Notes under the pieces: model-generated
Told to the model about the DNA's origin: nothing
Seen by the model: only the letters and a program-made list of their open reading frames with translations
Databases searched by the model: none
Part shown: positions 48,636 through 56,978 of the stretch, one piece after another
Numbering within the stretch: the first letter of the stretch is position 1
Layout of the letters: each line of letters opens with the position of its first letter
Made by a program: the position numbers and the translations under genes
Source: Bacillota bacterium
GTDB lineage: Bacteria > Bacillota > Clostridia > Acetivibrionales > DSM-1351
Direction: 5' to 3'
Assembly (NCBI GenBank): GCA_023392075.1
Contig: JAEVZU010000250.1
Span: 3,230 to 67,229 of the forward strand
Length of the DNA stretch: 64,000 nt

Positions 48636-50255
48636 ATGAGTTACAAAGTAGTATTGATTGATGATAAACCGCTTGTATTGCGTTCACTTAAGGAAACGGT
48701 AGATTGGTCAAGACTGGACTGTGCTGTTGTTGGAGAAGCAATGGACGGAGTCGAAGCTGTGGAATTAATGAACAGCATAACGCCGGATATTGTTGTGTCG
48801 GATATCAAGATGCCCGGAATGGACGGTTTGCAGCTAACCGAACATATCAAAAGCAAATTTCCGGAGACAAAGGTCATAATAATTACAGGATACCAGGAAT
48901 TTGAATATGCAAAAAAGGCTGTTTCACTTGGTGTTATAGATCTCGTACTTAAGCCTATTGATAACAGCCTGCTCATGAAGGTTCTGGAGAAAGCCGTAGA
49001 TCAGATTGTCAGGACAAGGGAGCAGCTGGAGTATAACAACAGGCTTATACGCGAAAATGTGCATTACCGTGACCAGTACCGCAGCTTTCAGGATGAGCTG
49101 AGAAGCAGGTTTTTATATAATCTGCTGCAAAAAAATACTGCTGACGGTGCTTTCTCATCGGAACTTGAAAATCTTCAGATGGGCAGCGGGCGTTATCATA
49201 TAACAATTACAAGAATACGTTCAGCCGATAGGGAAATCCGTTTGGAAGTAATGGGGAGAATAGTGGAAACCCTGGATTCCCTGAAGTCTATATACGGTGT
49301 CCGGCTCATAGATACTGAGATTGATGGCGACATGGTCATATTGTTCAGGTTTGACCGGAAAACCAGCGTCAGAAACGCAAAATATGATATCAAAAAGCTA
49401 TATGATGAAGTTGTGCGCAGACTTTCCGCATTTACAGAAACCAGGTTCTGCTGTGTGGTGAGTCACATGATCAAGGATACAAATTTGCTGAAATGGGAAT
49501 ATAAACAAGCTTTAGAGGTGTTAAACTCGTGCTACTTTTCAACCAGGAGCAATGTTCTGTTTGTGGATAATGAGACCATTTCCGGAAATATGGACAGTAT
49601 TTCCATTATAGAAGATCTCGATAAATTCTACAGGTCCATTGATGTATCCGGAGATGAAGAACTCCGGGAGGATATTGATACTCTTGTGAGCAGGATCGTT
49701 GCAAGCTCGGGCGGCGCCGAATTCAGGATAAAATGCCTTCTGTCGGAGGTTTGCATTACATTGTCACGTCATTACCTTATGTGGGTGGTTAAAAAGAATG
49801 AATACCAGATGGCTGTCAACAGGCTGCTGGATGAGATAGACGGCATAAATACCCTGGAAGATGCCCAGAAATATTTGAACAGTTACATCGGAATGATCAA
49901 GGAGAACCTTGAAAAAGATACCAGCGGTTATAGTTCATTAGTAAAAGATGCTTTAAAATTTATAAAACAAAACTTTGCCGGTGATATTTCTCTTGAAGCC
50001 GCATCGGAGTATATAAATGCCAATCCGTCATACCTGAGCAGACTGCTTAAGAAGGAGACAGGCCGGAGCTTTGTGGAGATAGTGACTCAAATGCGTATCG
50101 ACACTGCAAAATATTTACTTTTGCAGCCTGGCAGCAGGATTATGGATGTCTGCAGTCAGGCCGGTTACAACAACTATGCATATTTTTATCAGGTATTTAA
50201 GAAAATGGTAGGGGTTACACCCACAGACTACAAAAAAAACGGTAAAAAAATATAA
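48636..50255 (+). CDS. YesN-type response regulator with AraC DNA-binding domain
   Basis: A 539-residue response regulator: receiver domain 1-120 with DD (9-10), phospho-acceptor Asp55 in IVVSDIKMPGMDG, Thr in VIIITGYQE and Lys in VLKPID; a middle region of YesN type; and a C-terminal AraC HTH pair (ISLEAASEYINANPSYLSRLLKKETG and RIMDVCSQAGYNNYAYFYQVFKKMVG). YesN proteins pair with YesM sensor kinases, but no kinase gene lies beside it. It is followed by a CUT1 importer it likely controls. The leader is long and structured, ending in element R2. Confidence 0.92.
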   Translation: MSYKVVLIDDKPLVLRSLKETVDWSRLDCAVVGEAMDGVEAVELMNSITPDIVVSDIKMPGMDGLQLTEHIKSKFPETKVIIITGYQEFEYAKKAVSLGVIDLVLKPIDNSLLMKVLEKAVDQIVRTREQLEYNNRLIRENVHYRDQYRSFQDELRSRFLYNLLQKNTADGAFSSELENLQMGSGRYHITITRIRSADREIRLEVMGRIVETLDSLKSIYGVRLIDTEIDGDMVILFRFDRKTSVRNAKYDIKKLYDEVVRRLSAFTETRFCCVVSHMIKDTNLLKWEYKQALEVLNSCYFSTRSNVLFVDNETISGNMDSISIIEDLDKFYRSIDVSGDEELREDIDTLVSRIVASSGGAEFRIKCLLSEVCITLSRHYLMWVVKKNEYQMAVNRLLDEIDGINTLEDAQKYLNSYIGMIKENLEKDTSGYSSLVKDALKFIKQNFAGDISLEAASEYINANPSYLSRLLKKETGRSFVEIVTQMRIDTAKYLLLQPGSRIMDVCSQAGYNNYAYFYQVFKKMVGVTPTDYKKNGKKI

Positions 50256-50348
50256 TATAAAGTAAAGAATGTGTAATTGTTTGCCTCCTGTGATTAATGT
50301 ATCATGAATCCATTCCATAAAATACATATTTAAAAGGAGGATTTCGGA

Positions 50349-51662
50349 ATGAAAAAAAAGGTTGCATTGTTTTTAGCAGCTGTACTTGGAGTTACATCAC
50401 TGGCAGCATGCGGAAGCGACTCAGGCAGCAGCGGAACACAAGCTTCGGCACAAACTGCGGCAACATCGGCCGAAACATCAAAGGACGCAGCAGAAAAAGT
50501 TGTTCTTAAAGTTTTTCATTTTACAAATGAAGAGGCCGGCCGTACAAAAATGGATAAACAATTTGCGGCAGTCACGGCAAAATATCCAGACATTACTTTT
50601 GATATTCAAGGTATTGATTTTAACCAGTTCCCGAACATACTTAAGACAAAAATAGCCGCGGGTGACGCCCCGGATATTTTTCAAGGCCGGCCCGCGCAGT
50701 TTGCCGACTTGATCAAAGCCGGCCATGTGATGGCTATGGACGGTCAGCCATTTCTCGGTAATGTTTCACCAGCAGCTCTTGAATCGATGAAAGTCGATGG
50801 TAAAACCTATAGTGTCGGTACGGTGCTGGAGGGAATGGGAATTTTCTATAATAAGGATATATTCACAAAATACAATATAACAGTTCCGACCACACACAGT
50901 GAGCTGATTGCAGCTGCCGAGAAGCTCAAAGCCAATGGCATAATACCTTTTGCACACGGCTTCAAGGACGGCTGGACAGCACAGGCCGACTTCCAGAGTG
51001 ATTTCTATGGACTTCCGCTCAGTCAAAAGCCTGAAATATATATGGATATAGTAGCAGGTAAAACCAAATTTGCTGATTATCCCGAATTCAAGGCCTCACT
51101 GCAGAGGTACAGGGACAGACTTCAGTTTTCAAGCGGTGATGATTTCGGTACGGATTATGCGAAGTCTGTTTCAATGCTGGCTAATGGCGATGCCGCAATG
51201 AATATTCAAGGCACATGGGCTATTTCGGAATACAGAAAAATAAATAAAGATGCCAATCTGGGATTCTTTGCAACACCAAACTCCGACACGCCGGGTGAAG
51301 CCGTGCTTGGTCTTGGCGCCAGCGGTACCTGGCTGGTAAGCTCGCAGACAAAATCACCCGATGCAGTATGGAAATTTTTTGAACAGCTCACTTCCCCTGA
51401 GGGAGCGGCAATAGACACTGCCGACGGAGCAGTGATCAGCGCTGTAAAGGGAGCTCCTACAACAGGACTTGATCCATTGGTTGTGGATGTCCTCAAGATA
51501 TCCGATTCCGGCAAAGTTTACAACTATGAAGCAAAAGACATATTTACCGGACAGTTTGATGCAACCTTCAGAAAGTTCCAGGAAGAGTTTGCAGCTGACA
51601 AGAACAGGGATGTAGACGCATATATCAAAAAACTGGATGCTGAATTTGACTCAATACGATAA
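50349..51662 (+). CDS. Extracellular sugar-binding lipoprotein (CUT1)
   Basis: A 437-residue solute-binding lipoprotein: lipobox SLAACGS (Cys at about 21), Ser/Thr/Ala linker to about 50, then a type-1 sugar receptor fold (VVLKVFHFTNEEAGRTKMD; NIQGTWAISEYRK). AAAGGAGG precedes the ATG. It is first in an operon with two permeases and the GH29 gene, downstream of the YesN-type regulator. Size and sequence differ from the LplA-like receptor at 38056, so the two importers probably take different oligosaccharides or monosaccharides. Confidence 0.93.
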   Translation: MKKKVALFLAAVLGVTSLAACGSDSGSSGTQASAQTAATSAETSKDAAEKVVLKVFHFTNEEAGRTKMDKQFAAVTAKYPDITFDIQGIDFNQFPNILKTKIAAGDAPDIFQGRPAQFADLIKAGHVMAMDGQPFLGNVSPAALESMKVDGKTYSVGTVLEGMGIFYNKDIFTKYNITVPTTHSELIAAAEKLKANGIIPFAHGFKDGWTAQADFQSDFYGLPLSQKPEIYMDIVAGKTKFADYPEFKASLQRYRDRLQFSSGDDFGTDYAKSVSMLANGDAAMNIQGTWAISEYRKINKDANLGFFATPNSDTPGEAVLGLGASGTWLVSSQTKSPDAVWKFFEQLTSPEGAAIDTADGAVISAVKGAPTTGLDPLVVDVLKISDSGKVYNYEAKDIFTGQFDATFRKFQEEFAADKNRDVDAYIKKLDAEFDSIR

Positions 51663-51749
51663 TTGAATTGCAGGCAATGCAGCCTCCGGTTGCGCATCGG
51701 GGGCTGCATTTTCAGTAGACATATTGTTCGCCGGAAAAGGAGGCATAAC

Positions 51750-52613
51750 GTGAGCTTTGGAAAAACCAGAATAAGGAAGGAATTTGGAAATTTCGTATTT
51801 GTACTGCCTGCACTTCTGTTATTTATGTTTGTAGTTGCCATACCATTTATAAACGGTATAAAATATTCCTTTACGAATTGGGACGGGTTTTCACCAAAAT
51901 TGGTTTATATCGGTTTAAAGAATTATCAGAGAATACTCAGCGATCCCAGTATAGTCAAGCCCATTCTTAACTCTCTGGAGTATACTGCAATAACTATCAT
52001 TGCAAATAATGCCATAGGGCTTTTTATAGCAATACTTCTTAAAAATGATTCAAGAATAAACAGGTTTTGCAGGACCATGCTATTCATGCCATTTATCATA
52101 AGCCTTGTACTTGCAGGGTTTATATGGACATACATATACAGTGATGTTTTTTATGCCATGTTCGGAATCAAGAGCCTCCTTGGAAATCCTGACACCGTAA
52201 TAGGCGGGATCTCCATAATGAGTATCTGGAGGGATACCGGATATGTAATGCTGATATATCTTGCAGGTCTTCAAGCCATACCGGAGGATTTCTATACCGC
52301 GGCTAAAATCGACGGAGCAGGCTTGTTCAGTCAGTTCCGGTATATTACGCTGCCAATGATTTCACCTGCAATTACTATAAATGTGACACTTTTTCTTGGA
52401 TGGGGACTTAAGGTTTTTGACTATGTAATGGCTGCCACAGGCGGCGGACCGGGAAGAGCTTCGGAAACCATGGCGTTATATGTGTATAATTACACCTTTC
52501 CATACAACAGGGCGGGTTATGGGCAGGCGGCTGCAATACTCATGATGCTTGGGATATTTGTTGTAACTGCCGTTATCACGTCAATCCTCAGAAAAAAGGA
52601 GGTGGAAATGTAA
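51750..52613 (+). CDS. CUT1 sugar ABC transporter permease (MalF/UgpA-like)
   Basis: A 287-residue permease with six membrane helices, starting at GTG 51750 (AAAGGAGG six bases before). KYSFTNWDGFSPKLVYIGLKNY and the EAA loop FYTAAKIDGAGLFSQFRYITLPMISP are typical. The longer frame back to 51663 is not supported. Its stop overlaps the next permease start (TAATG). It forms the channel with the 52613 gene; the ATPase must be encoded elsewhere. Confidence 0.93.
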   Translation: MSFGKTRIRKEFGNFVFVLPALLLFMFVVAIPFINGIKYSFTNWDGFSPKLVYIGLKNYQRILSDPSIVKPILNSLEYTAITIIANNAIGLFIAILLKNDSRINRFCRTMLFMPFIISLVLAGFIWTYIYSDVFYAMFGIKSLLGNPDTVIGGISIMSIWRDTGYVMLIYLAGLQAIPEDFYTAAKIDGAGLFSQFRYITLPMISPAITINVTLFLGWGLKVFDYVMAATGGGPGRASETMALYVYNYTFPYNRAGYGQAAAILMMLGIFVVTAVITSILRKKEVEM

Positions 52614-53440
52614 TGGAGAAAAAGTTCTCAAAATATATATCGGTCATAGTGAAAATATTGATATGTGCGGTTTTTGTAGCACCTTTTTATATATCTCTGG
52701 TATATTCGGCAAAATCAAGGGAAGAGACAATACAGACGGGACTTGCATTTCCCGCCAGAATACACTGGGAGAATTTTACCAGGGCAATAGAGGTATCAAA
52801 CTTCTGGAATGCTACCAAGAACAGTCTTATCATCACCGTGTGCGGAGTTGTTCTCATACTGGCGGTTTGTTCCATGGCTGCATATGTAATTGCCAGAAAT
52901 GATAAATCCAGATTTTACAACACCCTTTATTACGTTTTTCTCGGTGCTTTGCTGCTTCCGTTTCAGGTGGTCATGCTCCCGCTTTATGTGCAGCTGAAGG
53001 ATCTGCACCTGCTCAATACGCGTACAGGTATGGTTCTGACCATAGCAGGACTTCAGATAGCTTATAATGTATTCATATACACCGGCTTTGTAAAGGGTAT
53101 ACCGCGGGAAATGGATGAAGCGGCCTATATAGACGGCGCCGGAAAATTCAGGACCTTCTGGTCAATAATTTTCCCTTTGATGAAGCCTATAAATTCATCG
53201 GCAATGGTGCTCAATGCTCTGGCTTTATGGAACGAATTCCAGGCTTCACTTATAATAGCACAGAAGAATGAACTGAGGACTATTCCGCTTACACAATTCT
53301 ATTTTTTCGGACAGTACAGCATTGAATTGAATATGGCCTTTGCAGCTTTTGTGCTTGCCATGATCCCCATAATAGCGTTATATTTATTAATGCAGAGGTA
53401 TATTGTTTCCGGAATAATGTCAGGTGCGGTAAAGGGATAA
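52613..53440 (+). CDS. CUT1 sugar ABC transporter permease (MalG/UgpE-like)
   Basis: A 275-residue permease, six membrane helices, with EAA loop MDEAAYIDGAGKFRTFWSIIFPLMKPI and LQIAYNVFIYTGFVKGIPREM before it. The ATG shares its A with the stop of the MalF-like gene, giving coupled translation. It completes the second importer of the region and is followed by GH29 60 bp later. Confidence 0.93.
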   Translation: MEKKFSKYISVIVKILICAVFVAPFYISLVYSAKSREETIQTGLAFPARIHWENFTRAIEVSNFWNATKNSLIITVCGVVLILAVCSMAAYVIARNDKSRFYNTLYYVFLGALLLPFQVVMLPLYVQLKDLHLLNTRTGMVLTIAGLQIAYNVFIYTGFVKGIPREMDEAAYIDGAGKFRTFWSIIFPLMKPINSSAMVLNALALWNEFQASLIIAQKNELRTIPLTQFYFFGQYSIELNMAFAAFVLAMIPIIALYLLMQRYIVSGIMSGAVKG

Positions 53441-53500
53441 AACGTCTCATCAAATACAGTAATATTATAAATTTATCAGTTAAAGGGAGGATTTTAATTT

Positions 53501-54526
53501 ATGGCTGAATACATCTCGATGATACCGGATACAAAGCCCTCAGATGCCCAGAAAGAGCAAATTGAAAGAAAATTCGGAATGTTCATTCACTTTGGAATAA
53601 ACACTTTCGCAAATGTAGAATGGTCTGAGGGAACAATTCCTGCGTCAATGTACAATCCCTCGGCTATAGACGCCGATCAGTGGGTGAGGGTGGCATATGA
53701 GGCAGGTATGAACTATGTAATTCTCATTACCAAGCATCATGACGGATTCTGCCTGTGGGACAGCAAATATACGGATTACAGTGTAGCAAACTCCGGCAAC
53801 AGCACAGATGTGATCCGGGAAGTGGCAAATGCATGCAGGAAGTATGGAATAAAGCTGGGTCTGTACTATTCCCTGTGGGACAGACATGAACCAACTTATG
53901 TGAAAGATTTTGACAAGGGATACATACAGTTTATGTGCAATCAGCTGACCGAGCTGCTTGACGGAAGATATGGCGAAATAGTGGAATTGTGGTTTGACGG
54001 TGCATGGGATAAATTCCACGGGCAATGGCAGTTTGACAGGGTGTATGACCTTATAAAAAGGCTTCAGCCCATATGTCAGGTGGGCATAAACCATACAATA
54101 GGAGATCATTATAACAGGCTTGGTGACCCGGATCAAAGGTATTTGCCTGAAAACTACCAGTTATTTGACCCTATAAGGAATTTCCCCTCAGATTTCAGAT
54201 TATGGGATCCGCATATGTGCAGGGAGGATGATCCAAAGCTTTATACCTTCGGAGGCAATACGTACTATATGCCTTTTGAGACCACCATCTGCTCAAGGGA
54301 AGGTTTTAGCTGGTTCTATTCGGACATATACGAAAGCAAGCCCCTCATTGATGCCGGGTCTATAATTAAAAACTATACCCAACTGGCAAGGCAGGACAAC
54401 ATCATGGTCATAAACATGCCTCCGGATATACAAGGCAGGCTTACTAAAGGTGATATTGACAATTTGATGCTTGTTGCGGACGGATTGGGTATAAGAAGAA
54501 AAATAAGCAGTCTGCAGGGTATATGA
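53501..54526 (+). CDS. GH29 alpha-L-fucosidase (cytoplasmic)
   Basis: A 341-residue GH29 catalytic domain: FGMFIHFGINTFANVEWSEG at the N-terminus, YVILITKHHDGFCLWDS with the active-site His pair, and the nucleophile Asp166 in ELWFDGAWD. GH29 enzymes retain configuration and release alpha-1,3/1,4/1,6 or 1,2-linked fucose. It lacks a signal peptide and the C-terminal beta-sandwich of longer members, so it is a compact intracellular form. AAAGGGAGG precedes the ATG. It is the last gene of the second transporter operon, complementing the GH95 enzyme 11 kb upstream. Confidence 0.92.
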   Translation: MAEYISMIPDTKPSDAQKEQIERKFGMFIHFGINTFANVEWSEGTIPASMYNPSAIDADQWVRVAYEAGMNYVILITKHHDGFCLWDSKYTDYSVANSGNSTDVIREVANACRKYGIKLGLYYSLWDRHEPTYVKDFDKGYIQFMCNQLTELLDGRYGEIVELWFDGAWDKFHGQWQFDRVYDLIKRLQPICQVGINHTIGDHYNRLGDPDQRYLPENYQLFDPIRNFPSDFRLWDPHMCREDDPKLYTFGGNTYYMPFETTICSREGFSWFYSDIYESKPLIDAGSIIKNYTQLARQDNIMVINMPPDIQGRLTKGDIDNLMLVADGLGIRRKISSLQGI

Positions 54527-54593
54527 TAAATGAGTTGTAATATAAGAATGATAAATATTTTTTATATTTAACGGTAAGATTGATATTATAGAG

Positions 54594-54628
54594 GCCGCAC
54601 ATTCACCAAGCTGAATGGCGGTTTTTAT
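54594..54628 (+). terminator. Terminator after GH29 operon
   Basis: GCCGCACATTC (54594-54604) and GAATGGCGG (54613-54621), with a bulge, then TTTTTATTG. Confidence 0.7.
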
Positions 54629-54633
54629 TGTCC

Positions 54634-54760
54634 GCTGAAATATTTTGGCAATTTTCGAGGAGGATGGACGCAGCCTTGCTGACGCAAGGCAAGGACGATG
54701 ACAAAGAAAAGTGGCAAAATAGCCGGCGTGAGGCGTGTTATACATTGTCAATAGAGGGTA
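54634..54760 (+). mobile_element. M1 MITE-like element, copy F (left-truncated)
   Basis: From GCTGAAATATTTTGGC onward it is nearly identical to the right half of copy E, including GGAGGATGGACGCAGCC, GACGCAAGGCAAGGACGA and GAAAAGTGGCAAAATAGCC, with an intact right end TACATTGTCAATAGAGGGTA (54741-54760). The left half and left terminal repeat are missing; the terminator of the GH29 operon sits at the junction. Confidence 0.88.
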
Positions 54761-54865
54761 TAGAAGTATGATACATCAAAATAACTTGACAGAGAACACT
54801 AGTTTGAGAAATAATGTTTAGGGAACAACATCATTGAAGTACTTGAATAAGTGGAGGAGCTACTA

Positions 54866-56848
54866 ATGACAAAAGATACCAGAAAGACTGAATATGGCAA
54901 TGAAAGTATTTCATCCTTGAAAGGCGCTGACAGAGTAAGACTGCGTCCGGGAGTAATATTTGGATCAGATGGTCTGGATGGTTGTCAGCATTCTTTCTTT
55001 GAAATTCTGTCCAATTCAATCGATGAGGCAAGGGAAGGGCATGGAAATGTCATCGAGATAACCAGGTTTACAGACCATTCTATTATGGTACAGGACTGGG
55101 GAAGAGGTCTGCCTGTGGATTATAATACCAAGGAAGAGCGCTACAACTGGGAGCTGGTATACTGCGAGTTATACGCAGGAGGTAAATATCAGAACAACTC
55201 GGGTGAAAATTACGAATACAGCCTTGGTTTGAACGGACTTGGTGCATGCGCTACCCAGTACAGCTCCGAATATTTTGATGTGACCGTATTCAGAGATGGA
55301 TACAAGTACCAGCTTCACTTTGAAAAAGGTGAAAATGCAGGCGGTCTCAGCAAGGAAAAATGTAAATACGAGCAAACTTCTACAATTCAAAAATGGAAGC
55401 CTGATATTCAGGTCTTTACAGATATAAGCATACCTTTGGAATATTTCCAGACAGTTTTGAAAAAGCAGGCGGTTGTAAATGCAGGACTGCGTTTTATACT
55501 AAAGGATGAAGAATCAGGTGAAACCTTTGTGTACTGCTACGAAAACGGTATTGTAGATTACATAAAGGAAATAACCAGGGAAGATGGTTTCACTGATATT
55601 CAATTTTATGAAACATCGACAAAAGGCCGGGACAGAGAGGACAAACCCGAATACAAGGTTAAGATGCAGATTGCATTTTGTTTCAACAACCAGACCAATC
55701 TGCTGGAGTATTATCATAATTCCAGCTTCCTTGAGTATGGCGGTGCACCTGACAAGGCAGTAAAAAATGCAATGATATATGAAATAGATAAATGTATCAA
55801 AGCAAGAGGAAAATATAATAAGGATGAGGCCAAAATAACCTTTGCAGATATAGAAGACAGTCTTATACTGGTTGTTAATTCCTTCTCAACCGTAACCAGT
55901 TACGAAAATCAGACCAAGAAGTCTATTACAAATAAATTTATTCAGGAAACAATGACCGACTTCCTGAAACAGCAGCTTGAGATTTATTTCATTGAAAACA
56001 AGATTGAAAGCGATAAAATAATAGAACAGATATTGGTCAACAAGCGAAGCAGGGAAACTGCCGAAAAGACCAGAATAAATATAAAGAAAAAATTAAGCGG
56101 AACCATTGATATATCAAACAGAGTTAAAAAGTTCGTTGACTGCAGAACAAAAGATCTTTCAAAAAGAGAAATCTATATCGTGGAGGGAGACTCTGCGCTG
56201 GGGGCCTGCAAGCTTGGACGGGATGCCGAATTTCAGGCTATTATGCCGGTAAGGGGAAAAATACTTAACTGTCTGAAAGCCGAGTACGACAGCATATTCA
56301 AGAATGAAATCATAGTTGATCTGCTAAAGGTGCTTGGCTGCGGTGTTGAGATTAAATCCAAACACAACAAGGAATTAAATACCTTTGAGCTGGAGAATCT
56401 CAGATGGGATAAGGTTATAATATGTACCGATGCCGATGTAGACGGCTTTCAGATAAGAACTCTGATTCTGACTATGCTGTACAGACTGGTGCCCACTTTG
56501 CTCCAGGAAGGTAAAGTATTTATAGCTGAATCACCTTTATTTGAAATAACCTGTAAAGGCAAGAGCTACTTTGCGTATTCAGAAAAGGAAAAGGCAGACA
56601 TCTTATCAAAGCTGGAAGGTAAAAAATATGCCATACAGCGTTCAAAAGGCCTTGGTGAAAATGAGCCCGAGATGATGTGGCTTACTACCATGAGTCCTGA
56701 AACACGCAGGCTTATAAAAGTTATGCCCGCGGATGTGGAGTATACATCTCGGATGTTTGATGTTCTGCTGGGAGACAATTTGCCCGGAAGAAAACTGTTC
56801 ATTGAGGAAAATGGAAGTAAGTATCTTGAGATGATTGATGTAAGCTAG
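54866..56848 (+). CDS. parE: Type IIA topoisomerase B subunit (topoisomerase IV ParE-like)
   Basis: A 660-residue ATPase/TOPRIM subunit. GHKL site: FFEILSNSIDEA and DWGRGLPVD, with LGLNGLGACATQYSS. TOPRIM: EGDSALGACKLGRD and DADVDGFQIRTL. It lacks the large insertions of Gram-negative GyrB. GGAGGAG precedes ATG 54866; the frame to 54851 is not used. The partner A subunit lies 130 bp downstream. The pair resolves chromosome catenanes or acts as a second supercoil-managing enzyme beside gyrase; naming as ParE rather than GyrB relies on sequence style and its pairing. Confidence 0.9.
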   Translation: MTKDTRKTEYGNESISSLKGADRVRLRPGVIFGSDGLDGCQHSFFEILSNSIDEAREGHGNVIEITRFTDHSIMVQDWGRGLPVDYNTKEERYNWELVYCELYAGGKYQNNSGENYEYSLGLNGLGACATQYSSEYFDVTVFRDGYKYQLHFEKGENAGGLSKEKCKYEQTSTIQKWKPDIQVFTDISIPLEYFQTVLKKQAVVNAGLRFILKDEESGETFVYCYENGIVDYIKEITREDGFTDIQFYETSTKGRDREDKPEYKVKMQIAFCFNNQTNLLEYYHNSSFLEYGGAPDKAVKNAMIYEIDKCIKARGKYNKDEAKITFADIEDSLILVVNSFSTVTSYENQTKKSITNKFIQETMTDFLKQQLEIYFIENKIESDKIIEQILVNKRSRETAEKTRINIKKKLSGTIDISNRVKKFVDCRTKDLSKREIYIVEGDSALGACKLGRDAEFQAIMPVRGKILNCLKAEYDSIFKNEIIVDLLKVLGCGVEIKSKHNKELNTFELENLRWDKVIICTDADVDGFQIRTLILTMLYRLVPTLLQEGKVFIAESPLFEITCKGKSYFAYSEKEKADILSKLEGKKYAIQRSKGLGENEPEMMWLTTMSPETRRLIKVMPADVEYTSRMFDVLLGDNLPGRKLFIEENGSKYLEMIDVS

Positions 56849-56978
56849 ACATTATAAATTGATAATATTCAGGTTGCTAAACTATTAAGCGCAATGGAAT
56901 ACTGCAATGCCAGTGTTTTACAACGAATATTGCAAGTATCTGTAATATAAAAGTGATTTTTTACAAAAGGAAAAGAGG

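Noticed and set aside
48267..48661. Two short plus-strand frames upstream of the response regulator
   Set aside because: They start or run within the leader repeats and lack codon structure; the region is better explained as untranslated leader.
54293..54751. 152-codon minus-strand frame after the GH29 gene
   Set aside because: It spans a terminator, M1 copy F and the antisense of GH29; no homology or ribosome site seen.
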